Shown piece by piece: positions 1 to 7,010 of a stretch of DNA of 19,991 nucleotides. The DNA is from Sulfopaludibacter sp035551455 (GTDB lineage: Bacteria; Acidobacteriota; Terriglobia; Bryobacterales; Bryobacteraceae). Within the stretch, counting starts at the first letter, position 1. Every line of letters starts with the position of its first letter. Both the position numbers and the translations under genes were made by a program. The notes below the pieces were generated by a model. It had not been told where the DNA came from and did no database searches. It worked only from the letters and a program-made list of their open reading frames with translations. The DNA is taken from the NCBI GenBank assembly GCA_035551455.1, contig DASZMZ010000064.1:1-19991 (forward strand). The letters run 5' to 3'.

Positions 1-111
1 GGGAGCGCCCGCCTTAAAACCCGTCGATTCAAACACGCTCATGACATCACCTTGCTCGGCGACTACGTACTGCATCGCCGCCGAGATATGCTGCGGTTCA
101 TCCAACCTCAT
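1..111 (-). CDS. Partial unknown protein, N-terminal 37 residues
   Basis: An open minus-strand frame starts with ATG at 111 and runs off the left edge of the window. It begins MRLDEPQHISAAMQYVVAEQ and continues through further in-frame ATGs at 75 and 42. The residue mix (balanced charged and hydrophobic residues, few Arg/Pro/Ser runs) looks like real protein rather than a GC-rich shadow frame. I do not recognise a family and only 37 residues are visible. No clear Shine-Dalgarno sequence precedes 111; an AT-rich patch at about 127-143 could hold its promoter. It is divergent from the micro-ORF and transporter to its right. The start and the existence of the gene are both inferred. Confidence 0.42.
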   Translation of the reverse strand, partial: MRLDEPQHISAAMQYVVAEQGDVMSVFESTGFKAGAP

Positions 112-247
112 GCGACCCGCGTGGAATTCTCTTTTAAAATCGGCGTCCCGGGAACACTGGAGGTGGCAGCTCACGGAATGTCACCCACGCTCTCTCACGC
201 TCGCGGCTCCGCCTGGCGTACTCGCGCGCGCGGGCGTCCGTCCTACT

Positions 248-256
248 TGCTACACT
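248..256 (+). promoter_or_regulatory. Extended -10-like element before the 33-residue micro-ORF
   Basis: TGCTACACT reads as an extended -10 (TGn plus TACACT at 251-256) and ends 7 nt before the ATG at 264. No convincing -35 is seen. If used, transcription would start at or next to the ATG, giving a leaderless message for the micro-ORF and the sugar transporter behind it. This is motif matching only. Confidence 0.3.
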
Positions 257-263
257 CACACAG

Positions 264-365
264 ATGGAACGCTCCACGTGGAAGGCAGTTCTCGGCGATG
301 TGCATTTCTGGGTGCCGGTGATCGTATTGGTGGTAGGGGTCGGCCTTCTGGCCGCGGTCCGCTGA
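264..365 (+). CDS. 33-residue single-span membrane micro-protein
   Basis: This short frame begins MERSTWKAVLGDVHFWVPVI and continues with a Val/Leu/Gly-rich run, ending in LLAAVR. It has a polar, mildly charged N-terminus followed by one hydrophobic helix of about 18 residues (roughly 14-32), so it is predicted to be a single-pass inner-membrane peptide. Its TGA (363-365) lies one base before the ATG of the sugar transporter at 367, a layout typical of translational coupling, and the transporter has no Shine-Dalgarno sequence of its own. I infer that it is a leader or accessory peptide of the transporter. I cannot name a family. The alternative is a chance open frame in a promoter region, but the transmembrane profile and the 1-nt junction argue against that. 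Confidence 0.55.
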   Translation: MERSTWKAVLGDVHFWVPVIVLVVGVGLLAAVR

Positions 366-366
366 C

Positions 367-1647
367 ATGACATCCGATCACCGCAGTACCCTTTCCCTCC
401 ACCGTCTCGGCGTCATCTGCGGCTTAGGCGCGGGCGCGTGGTTGGGCGCGGCCGAAGCGCCCACCAAGCTGGTCACGGTCGGCTTCTCGCCGTTCATCAT
501 CTCGCTCGGCATGGTGGCTGGCGTGTTTGTGGCCCGCTGGACGGTGCCCATGGCTCTCAAGGGCACGGGCTACATTTTGTCCGACCTGCGCGAGAAGAAG
601 CACCTGATTGTCTGGGCGATTCTGGCCGGCATGCTGTGGGCGGTGGCCAATACGCTCACCGTCTTCGCCATTCGCAACGTAGGTCTTTCCATCGCCTTTC
701 CCCTGTGGAACACCAACAGCCTGGTGGGCCTGTTCTGGGGCTGGCTGCTGTTCAACGAATTGCGCGGCGCGGGCGCGCGTCAATGGGCCAAAGTGCTGGG
801 CGGCGCACTCGCCATCGTGGTGGGCGCCTGCGTTCTGGCGGCGGCCACCACGCATCAAGTCTCAGAACCGGCCAACGCGGCGACCCTGGGAATTCTGGCG
901 GCGCTGGGTGCGGGCTTGATGTGGGGCACCATGTACATTCCCTATCGCAAGGCCTACATCAGCGGGATGAATCCGCTCTCGTTCGTCACCGTTTTCACCT
1001 TCGGCGAGCTGAGTACGGTGTTCGTTCTTGCGCTGGTTTTCGGCGGCGGCATGAACAACGTCATGGCGGACCTGACCCGCGCGCGTCCCGCCCTTTTCTG
1101 GCTCTTCCTCGGCGGATTCTGCTGGGTGATCGGCGATCTGTTCCAGCAGTACGCCGCCAAATACATCGGCATCGGCCGCGGCATTCCGCTCTCCAACACA
1201 AATCAACTGTGGGGTCTGGCCTGGGGTGCGCTGGTCTTCGGCGAACTCTCGTCCATCGGACTCTATTCGCAAATTCTGGTGGTGGCCGGTTCGCTGATCA
1301 TGATTGGCGGCGCCATCGCCATCAGCTTCGCCGAAGCTCCGGCCGGCGAGCAGGCGTCCTGGCGCAAGGCCATGCAGCGCGAATGCGATCTTTACGGACT
1401 CGACCCCAAAAGCGTCGCCGCCAGCCTCGAAGGCCACGACAACGAAGCGCATACCGGCAAGGGCCGCCGGTGGTGGGAGTGGCTGGTAGCCGCGTCGGCG
1501 ATTGCTCTGTTTGTGTGGCTCGGCATGGGCGCGGAGCGGCAGGCGATTTCCGTCAATCTCGTATGGATGGCCGTGCTGATTGTGGCCTCGCTGGCGCTGC
1601 TGCTGGTTGCGGGTGTGACGCTGTGGCGGCGCACGCGCTTCTCATAA
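367..1647 (+). CDS. GRP/RhaT-type sugar permease (DMT superfamily)
   Basis: This 426-residue polytopic membrane protein probably moves a sugar across the inner membrane by proton symport, as known for the glucose/ribose porter (GRP) and RhaT families. It has about ten hydrophobic helices over residues 12-325 in two related halves. Each half carries the family-like motif: FPLWNTNSLVGLFWG at 111-125 with a NELRG tail, and GIPLSNTNQLWGLAWG at 272-287 followed by FGEL. A hydrophilic linker (about 330-372) and two extra helices (about 375-392 and 396-421) extend the C-terminus beyond the usual ten. The ATG at 367 follows the micro-ORF stop by one base and has no Shine-Dalgarno sequence, so translation is probably coupled. 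The 3' end overlaps the convergent gene by 6 bp (1642-1647). The substrate cannot be told from sequence. Confidence 0.88.
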   Translation: MTSDHRSTLSLHRLGVICGLGAGAWLGAAEAPTKLVTVGFSPFIISLGMVAGVFVARWTVPMALKGTGYILSDLREKKHLIVWAILAGMLWAVANTLTVFAIRNVGLSIAFPLWNTNSLVGLFWGWLLFNELRGAGARQWAKVLGGALAIVVGACVLAAATTHQVSEPANAATLGILAALGAGLMWGTMYIPYRKAYISGMNPLSFVTVFTFGELSTVFVLALVFGGGMNNVMADLTRARPALFWLFLGGFCWVIGDLFQQYAAKYIGIGRGIPLSNTNQLWGLAWGALVFGELSSIGLYSQILVVAGSLIMIGGAIAISFAEAPAGEQASWRKAMQRECDLYGLDPKSVAASLEGHDNEAHTGKGRRWWEWLVAASAIALFVWLGMGAERQAISVNLVWMAVLIVASLALLLVAGVTLWRRTRFS

Positions 1648-3072
1648 GACCGGCAGCGTGACCTTCTTCTCTTCCGCGCCCGCAAGGGTCACGGCAACAC
1701 CTTTGCCCGCGACGGTCTTCATGTACTCGCTGTCCAGGTAGCCGGCATTGGCCGCGTTGCTCCACGCATATGCCTGATACGCGCCCGGCGGCAGTCCGCG
1801 CACTGTGAAGGCCCCCGCGGCATCCGCCGTAACGGCGCGGCAGAAGGCTCCCGAGACGAGAGCGACCGTCGCCCCCGCCGATGTCTTTCCGCTCACGGAG
1901 CCGCCCGCCGCAGCGATCGCAATGTGAAGCGACGGTGCCGTCGCGCCTACTTCGAAAACTTCCGGCGATTTCACATAGAAAGATTCGGGCAGGTTCTCCA
2001 CGGTCAGCGTGTATCTCCCGGGACTCACCTCGGGGAAACGGAAACTGCCGTCGGCGGAGATCTTCGAATCGGCAGTCAGCATCGCCATCCCCGCGACGTC
2101 CTGCAATTGCGCATGCACCACGAGCGGCTCTAGCGGCAGTGGGCCTTCCACGGTCACGCGGCCCGTCACCGCCAGCGGTTTGACGACGTTGAGGACGACG
2201 CCCGCCACATCCTGGTCCTTCACCTCCAGCGACAAATTCGTGGCGTAGTAGGAGACGTCGGCGGGAAATCCTGCCTGCAGTGTATAGCGTCCCGGAGGCA
2301 CGCCGGGGAGATCGAAATCGCCTTTCGCCTCGACCGGCTGGCGTGAGCTGATACGATTTCCAATGAGAAACAGCGTGTACTGGTGCTTACCCGGCACCGC
2401 GCTGGCGATGCGTCCGCGCACGTGGTAGGTGCGGGTCCGAGCCATCTTCACGTCGATGCCGGCGAGAGTCTGCCCGGCAGTCAGAACGAGGGGCTTGCCG
2501 TACTCCGTGGGCACGTACTGAGAGCCGGCCATGGGACCCGCCATCATCGGCGAGGCATTCAGGTCGTAGGCGCCGGGCCCAAGGCCAAAGGCGCGATACT
2601 CACCGAGATCGTTGGTCTGCGCGAAGCCGGTTCCGCTCACTTGGCGTTTGCCCTGCGCGAAATGCCAGGTAGTGAGTTGGATGCGGGTATTGACCATCGG
2701 TTCGCCCTCTTCGTCGAATACGCGGCCGGTCACGACAGCCTGCGGAGTCAGCCGCAGCAGCAGATCCCGCAAGGGCTTGTCGGGGGACAGCGCGATGGGC
2801 GCGCCGCCGTTATAGTTCAGGGAGACAAAGCCGTTGCGCGTCACCTGCAGGTGATACGTACCCGCGGCGATCCCCGTCAGGGCGAAGTGGCCGGCCGAAT
2901 CGGCGGTAATAGAATAGCCCGGAGTGAGGCTGATCACAGCCCGCGCCACCGGCTGTCCGGTCACATCATTGGAAACGCTGCCCTGTAAGCTGCAGAGCGG
3001 ACCGGCGTCCTGTGCAGACAAAACCAGGGGCGCCAGCAAGAACCAGAGTCGGGCACGCATATCCATGAGCAT
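1642..3072 (-). CDS. Exported protein with five carboxypeptidase-regulatory-like repeats
   Basis: An N-terminal signal peptide (core MRARLWFLLAPLVLSAQ) is followed by five consecutive beta-sandwich repeats of the carboxypeptidase-regulatory-like type. Typical pieces recur: VTGRVFDEEGEP, VRGRIASAVPG, VTGRVTVEGPL and VSGKTSAGAT at strand A, and G-x-F-x-x-x-G-(V/L)-x-P-G-x-Y near the end of each repeat (for example FDLPGVPPGRYTL and FTVRGLPPGAYQAY). No peptidase or TonB-barrel domain is present, so this is likely a periplasmic or surface carbohydrate- or protein-binding scaffold. ATGs occur at 3072, 3066 and 3060; a TTG at 3096 overlaps the upstream stop as TTGA and is also possible through coupling. 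I chose 3072, which keeps the signal peptide near the N-terminus. It is the last gene of the minus operon and converges on the sugar permease. Confidence 0.85.
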   Translation of the reverse strand: MLMDMRARLWFLLAPLVLSAQDAGPLCSLQGSVSNDVTGQPVARAVISLTPGYSITADSAGHFALTGIAAGTYHLQVTRNGFVSLNYNGGAPIALSPDKPLRDLLLRLTPQAVVTGRVFDEEGEPMVNTRIQLTTWHFAQGKRQVSGTGFAQTNDLGEYRAFGLGPGAYDLNASPMMAGPMAGSQYVPTEYGKPLVLTAGQTLAGIDVKMARTRTYHVRGRIASAVPGKHQYTLFLIGNRISSRQPVEAKGDFDLPGVPPGRYTLQAGFPADVSYYATNLSLEVKDQDVAGVVLNVVKPLAVTGRVTVEGPLPLEPLVVHAQLQDVAGMAMLTADSKISADGSFRFPEVSPGRYTLTVENLPESFYVKSPEVFEVGATAPSLHIAIAAAGGSVSGKTSAGATVALVSGAFCRAVTADAAGAFTVRGLPPGAYQAYAWSNAANAGYLDSEYMKTVAGKGVAVTLAGAEEKKVTLPVL

Positions 3073-3092
3073 GCCCGTGCGAGACGCCGCTG

Positions 3093-4070
3093 TCAAAGGT
3101 TTTCGGTGGGATTCTTTTCAGCGTGCTCCACCAGCATGTCGATGGGCGCTTTGCGGACTTCCAGTTTCAATCCCAACTGCTGCTGGATGGCGGTGTAGAT
3201 GTCGGCCGTGGGACCGTTCTCGGAAACGGCGTTCGCGTCCGGCGCCCACTCCAGCGTCATGCTATAGAGGCCGGTCAAGCCGGTCATGTCGACAATCGGG
3301 CGGTCTACCTGACCGGAGAGAACTTCGGCCAGATGAACCATGTTGATGCGCTGAGCATTCATCTTGCCGCGATTCATTGAGGTGCTGCCGTTGCCGACCT
3401 CGGCCTCGTGGATCTTCAGTCCGCCCTTGCCCACCACCAGACCATAGACCGTCATGTCTTTCTTCTCCCGGCGGATGGTGAGTTTGAAGCGCTCGGCCAG
3501 AAGATTCTGAAGCATTTGGACAATCTGATCCACGCCGTATTTCACCGGGAACTTCGCGGTGATCTCATACCGCTCCGAATCCAGCCAGTCGGGTCCGGAG
3601 ATCTGGTAATCCTGCACGCTATATGCCCGGCGGATCAGGGCCTTGATGGTCACGCCAGAGCAGGTGAGGCGGCCGGGGTCGAGCCGCATATTGGAGCCGC
3701 GGCCTTCCGCGGACGAATGTTTGACTGAGGCGACTTCGAACGAAAGCGGACCACCGGTCTGCAGCGCCTCCACCCTTTCCAAAATCACCGGAACGTTCTG
3801 TTCACCCATCTTGGCTTGGCCCTTGATGCCGGCGCCCTCGATGTGCAAATCGAATTGGAAGGTGCCCAGGTGAAAGGTCAGATGATCGCCATCGATCACG
3901 CCGTCCTGAATGGGATATTGTTCCGACGACATGGGGCCGGCCGTGCCGGTAAGCTTCGTGCCGTCCTGTTTCAAGTTGAGGGTGAATTGGCCGCCGGCCC
4001 ATTTGCCTGTTACATCTGTTTCAGCCAGGGCCAGAAAGCAGGCGAAGATACCCAGAAAGACTATCCGCAT
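3093..4070 (-). CDS. TIGR03435 family (Solibacter C-terminal paralog) exported protein
   Basis: This protein of about 325 residues has a signal peptide (MRIVFLGIFACFLALA, then ETDV). Next comes a small beta-rich domain of about 80 residues (WAGGQFTLNLKQDGTKLTG through the HIEGAGIKGQ region), then a C-terminal part matching the TIGR03435 family from the SFEVASVKHS motif onward. Other family-like pieces are LRRAYSVQDYQI-type sequence after the TCSGVTIKALI motif, GPDWLDSERYEI, LLAERFKLTIRRE, RPIVDMTGLTGLYSMTLEW and LGLKLEVRKAPIDMLVEHAEKNP. The family is a large paralogous group in Solibacter-like Acidobacteriota and has no established function. A GTG at 4109 extends the frame, but the ATG at 4070 places the signal peptide correctly. 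The 3' end overlaps a possible TTG start of the next gene by 4 bp; hpnB lies about 50 bp upstream. Confidence 0.86.
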   Translation of the reverse strand: MRIVFLGIFACFLALAETDVTGKWAGGQFTLNLKQDGTKLTGTAGPMSSEQYPIQDGVIDGDHLTFHLGTFQFDLHIEGAGIKGQAKMGEQNVPVILERVEALQTGGPLSFEVASVKHSSAEGRGSNMRLDPGRLTCSGVTIKALIRRAYSVQDYQISGPDWLDSERYEITAKFPVKYGVDQIVQMLQNLLAERFKLTIRREKKDMTVYGLVVGKGGLKIHEAEVGNGSTSMNRGKMNAQRINMVHLAEVLSGQVDRPIVDMTGLTGLYSMTLEWAPDANAVSENGPTADIYTAIQQQLGLKLEVRKAPIDMLVEHAEKNPTENL

Positions 4071-4119
4071 TTGAAAGTCGGTACGAAGTCCGCCGCCAAA
4101 ATGTTCCACACAGGGATGA

Positions 4120-5253
4120 CTAAGACCGCGAGTCCTGCACCCGGCCCTTCCACTGGCCCCCGGCGCCGCTCCAATAAGCCAGCGCCGAATGCAGCGTTGC
4201 CCCCACGAAGAAGAGCGACACCAACGGCAGCAGCGGCGCCCAAAGCGGCGACCGCCCGTAAAACCGCAGGGCAGGGAAGTAGCACACCGACATCAGGAGC
4301 CACGCGAGACTGGCCAGCCCCGCGCCGCGCACCGAACCGAAGAGAGCCAGTGCCGGCGGCGCCAGATACGTGAGCGCCATCCCGATGACTGTGCCCGCGA
4401 GCAGCCAGGGCGAATGTTGAAGCTGCGTGAACGCGGTCCGCGAGACCATCCGTCCCAGCTCGCCGAAACTCTCGTACGGCCGAATGCTGCGCGTGCCTGC
4501 GCTGGTGGACAGCCAGACTGAAGCCCCGTGGCTCTTCACCTGGCGCGCCAGCGCGCAATCGTCGATCAATGCACCGCGGATCGCCTCGATGCCGCCGGAC
4601 TTCTCCAGCACCTCGCGGCGAATCATCATGCAGCCTCCGGCAGCCCCGGCGGTCTTACGCCTGGGATCGCGGATCCACGCGGGCGGATACAGCATGAAGA
4701 AGAAGAACACGAAGGCCGGGACCAGGACGCACTCGGCGGCGCTTCGGCAATGCAGCGTCGCCATGTGTGACGCCAGCCCGTAGCCCGAATCGACGCGCGC
4801 GGCCAGTTCCTCCAAGGCGCCAGGACCGTGGACGATATCGGCGTCGGTGAGCAGCAGCAGGTCGGGCGTCAGCGTTGCGGCGTGGCGGATGCCGGCGGCT
4901 TCTGCCCAGAGTTTGCCGCTCCAGCCAGCGGGCAGGGGAGGCGCGGCGATTACGGTTAATATCCGCGTCGGTGCGGCCGCACGGGCAGCATCAGCCGTCC
5001 CATCGTCGCTGCCGTCGTCCACCAGTACGATATGGAAATCGCCGGGATAATTCTGATTGCAGAGCGACTCAATGGCCTTGCCGACGAACGGCGCTTCGTT
5101 GCGCGCGGGAATCACGGCCACGATCGAAGGATGGCGTGCCAGAGGACCGGCCGGCGGCGATTTTCGCAAGAACTCCAGCCAGAAGCTGCCGCGGCCAAAC
5201 GTCAGATAGAGCCAGATACCGAGCGCCGCGGCCGCCACCGCGTCCAGCATCAT
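4120..5253 (-). CDS. hpnB: Hopene-associated glycosyltransferase HpnB
   Basis: This is a 377-residue membrane-anchored GT-A (family 2) glycosyltransferase. An N-terminal helix (about 3-19) precedes the catalytic domain, which shows IVAVIPARNE (44-53), VLVDDGSDDGT (76-86), the metal-binding TDAD (136-139) and IDDCALARQVK, where the acidic pair is a likely catalytic element. About four hydrophobic helices follow in the C-terminal third, ending in the HpnB-like GGQWKGR motif. HpnB genes are usually found with hopanoid biosynthesis genes and are thought to act on hopanoid or related lipid substrates; none of those partners lies in this window. The start codon sits in ATGATG, whose ATGA overlaps the stop of the upstream unknown gene, so the two are probably translated together. 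Confidence 0.88.
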   Translation of the reverse strand: MMLDAVAAAALGIWLYLTFGRGSFWLEFLRKSPPAGPLARHPSIVAVIPARNEAPFVGKAIESLCNQNYPGDFHIVLVDDGSDDGTADAARAAAPTRILTVIAAPPLPAGWSGKLWAEAAGIRHAATLTPDLLLLTDADIVHGPGALEELAARVDSGYGLASHMATLHCRSAAECVLVPAFVFFFFMLYPPAWIRDPRRKTAGAAGGCMMIRREVLEKSGGIEAIRGALIDDCALARQVKSHGASVWLSTSAGTRSIRPYESFGELGRMVSRTAFTQLQHSPWLLAGTVIGMALTYLAPPALALFGSVRGAGLASLAWLLMSVCYFPALRFYGRSPLWAPLLPLVSLFFVGATLHSALAYWSGAGGQWKGRVQDSRS

Positions 5254-5648
5254 GGCGCGAGGCCGACGAAGACGTGCATCATATCGCTGTGAGCGAGGAC
5301 GGCGTTGGGATCGCGCTGCATGATCTCGTAATACTTGCCGGTGAAGCCCGGGGCGCCTTCGGTGGGAGACAACAGGCCGCGCGCCTCGCCGATCAGGCGG
5401 TCGGCATCGGCGGGCGTGACCGGCTCTTCCAGGTCGAGTGTTTCATCAACCATCACAATGAACTGTGATAATTCGCGCAACCAGGAAAACCAGGGATCCT
5501 CCAAAACCAGGCCCAAATATTGGCCCGTGCTGGTGATGCGCTGCACATCCCGTTCATACAGGGCGCGTTCGGAATCCAGCAGCGACTTGTGCAGCCGCAG
5601 TAAACCGTTGCGCAAAGTTTTCAAACGTTCCGCAGTTGAATCGGCCAT
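5250..5648 (-). CDS. Unknown 132-residue helical protein ahead of hpnB
   Basis: The protein begins MADSTAERLKTLRNGLLRLH and appears mostly alpha-helical and soluble, with amphipathic segments over residues 5-60 and an acidic stretch ETLDLEEPVTPADAD in the middle. It has no signal peptide, no cysteine pairs and no motif I can tie to an enzyme. Two starts are possible: ATG at 5657 and ATG at 5648. I chose 5648 because a -10-like TACGAT lies 7 nt before it and a GGAG lies just before it; 5657 adds three residues. It overlaps hpnB by 4 bp as the first gene of the minus operon, so a role linked to lipid glycosylation is possible but only by position. Confidence 0.75.
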   Translation of the reverse strand: MADSTAERLKTLRNGLLRLHKSLLDSERALYERDVQRITSTGQYLGLVLEDPWFSWLRELSQFIVMVDETLDLEEPVTPADADRLIGEARGLLSPTEGAPGFTGKYYEIMQRDPNAVLAHSDMMHVFVGLAP

Positions 5649-5655
5649 CGGCTCC

Positions 5656-5665
5656 ATCGTAACGT
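5656..5665. promoter_or_regulatory. Overlapping divergent -10-like elements
   Basis: ATCGTAACGT contains TACGAT on the minus strand (5661-5656) and TAACGT on the plus strand (5660-5665). They face the unknown gene at 5648 (minus) and the unknown gene at 5690 (plus). The two starts are only 41 bp apart, so a shared bidirectional promoter is the economical reading. No strong -35 boxes are seen. Confidence 0.3.
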
Positions 5666-5689
5666 GAAGTTGCGGCAAACTGGAAAGAC

Positions 5690-6082
5690 ATGAGTTTTCT
5701 AGATAACCTTGAGAACAGCCTGAAGAGCCTCGAATCGCAGGAGGAGGGGAAGGAATCGGCGCAGCGCCTGCACAAGGAGCGGGAGAGCCAGAGGGCCAGC
5801 GCCCAGGCGGCGGCGCCGCAAGCCGAGATTCTGAAGAAGGGACCCTACACGGCGGAACTGTTGAAGCAGGCAACGCGCGTGGGACACTCCCTGCGCGTGA
5901 TGGTGCGCGCCACCTGGATCGGCACCTCGCTGCGCCTCGAAGCGCGGGACCAGAAACTGGAATTGCGGCCCACGGCGTCCGGCATTCTGGCGGTGTACCT
6001 GAAAGAGAATCGCGAAGTGAGCAGCGCGCCGCTCGACTTGACGGGCAGCCCCGAACAACTGCTCCGCACATGGCTGGAGTAG
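5690..6082 (+). CDS. Unknown 130-residue protein with N-terminal coiled coil, in tandem with KirBac
   Basis: The first 50 residues (MSFLDNLENSLKSLESQEEG onward) are rich in Glu, Lys, Gln and Arg with leucine spacing typical of a coiled coil. An Ala/Gln linker follows, then a compact domain of about 80 residues with alternating strands (SLRVMVRATWIGTSLRLEAR, LELRPTASGILAVYL). It has no membrane span or signal peptide. A GGAAAG Shine-Dalgarno-like sequence at 5682-5687 supports the ATG at 5690. The stop TAG is 2 nt before the chosen KirBac ATG, and the KirBac Shine-Dalgarno sequence lies inside this gene, so the two form a tight operon. I do not recognise the family; a cytosolic partner of the channel is possible by context only. 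Confidence 0.78.
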   Translation: MSFLDNLENSLKSLESQEEGKESAQRLHKERESQRASAQAAAPQAEILKKGPYTAELLKQATRVGHSLRVMVRATWIGTSLRLEARDQKLELRPTASGILAVYLKENREVSSAPLDLTGSPEQLLRTWLE

Positions 6083-6084
6083 AT

Positions 6085-6999
6085 ATGAAGAAAGCGACGT
6101 TCGATCCGGGGCTCACGCAACAATTCACTTCGCCTTTTCGCCGGGTCATCAACAAAGACGGCAGCTTCAACGTCCACCGCCGCGGCTCCACATGGCGTGA
6201 CGCGCATCCTTACCTCATCCTCATCAATATGGGGTGGACCCGCTTCTTCGCCACCGTGCTCTGCGCTTATTTTCTGGTGAACGTGCTGTTCGCCGTGGTG
6301 TACTACTCGCTCGGTCCCCGGAGTTTGCAGGGAGCGGATGCGCCCACTGAATTCGGCCGGATGCTCAACGATTTCTTCTTCAGTTCGCACACGCTGAGCA
6401 CGGTGGGGTACGGCAACATCTTCCCCAACGGCGTGTCCGCGAATTCGGTGGCGGCGCTGGAATCGCTGGTCGGCGTGCTGGGCTTCGCGGTGGCCACCGG
6501 GCTACTGTTCGGGCGCGTGTCGCGACCCTCGGCCCGCATCGGCTTCAGTGACCAGATGCTGATAGCGCCGTATCAGGAGACCACCAGCCTGCAGTTTCGC
6601 GTGGTCAACCGGCGCACCAACGACCTGATGGACCTCGAGGCTCGTATGATGCTGATGCGGGTTGAGGAGCAGGACGGCAAGCCGTCGCGCAGCTATACCA
6701 ACCTGAAGCTCGAGCGCGAGCAGGTGGTCTTCCTGCCTCTGACCTGGACGATCGTGCATCCCATCGATAGCGAGAGTCCGCTATACGGAAAGTCGGAGGC
6801 AGACCTGAAGGCGTCGCAGACCGAGCTGCTCATCGTGATCAAGGCGTACGACGATACGTTCAGCCAGACCGTCATTGCGCGCCACTCCTACCGCTACGAC
6901 GAGATCCTCTGGCACCGCCGCTTCTCTCCGGCCTTCTACGTGGACGAGAGCGGCGACATGGTCCTCGAACTGCCTAAGTTGGGCGAAGTCGCTTCGTGA
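6085..6999 (+). CDS. KirBac-type inward-rectifier potassium channel
   Basis: This 304-residue channel has the prokaryotic Kir layout: a cytosolic N-terminus with RRVINKDGSFNV (19-30), a slide-helix region (about 36-50), TM1 (about 54-75), a pore helix, the K+ selectivity filter TVGYG at 106-110, TM2 (about 121-143), and a C-terminal immunoglobulin-like cytoplasmic domain (about 150-295) with LQFRVVNRRTNDLMDLEARM and the WTIVHPIDSESPLYG segment typical of Kir proteins. It should pass K+ across the inner membrane as a tetramer. The ATG at 6085 has GGAG at 6076-6079 with 5-nt spacing; an upstream in-frame ATG at 6070 lies inside the previous gene and lacks such a site. It converges on the ABC permease with an 11-bp gap. 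Confidence 0.93.
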   Translation: MKKATFDPGLTQQFTSPFRRVINKDGSFNVHRRGSTWRDAHPYLILINMGWTRFFATVLCAYFLVNVLFAVVYYSLGPRSLQGADAPTEFGRMLNDFFFSSHTLSTVGYGNIFPNGVSANSVAALESLVGVLGFAVATGLLFGRVSRPSARIGFSDQMLIAPYQETTSLQFRVVNRRTNDLMDLEARMMLMRVEEQDGKPSRSYTNLKLEREQVVFLPLTWTIVHPIDSESPLYGKSEADLKASQTELLIVIKAYDDTFSQTVIARHSYRYDEILWHRRFSPAFYVDESGDMVLELPKLGEVAS

Positions 7000-7010
7000 C
7001 CGCAGGGCAA

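Noticed and set aside
438..1661. 407-codon plus-strand frame overlapping the sugar permease
   Set aside because: Arg/Gly/His-rich shadow frame; the permease frame explains the sequence.
4120..5253. Hopanoid biosynthesis cluster
   Set aside because: Only hpnB is present; no squalene-hopene cyclase or other hpn gene is seen in the window.
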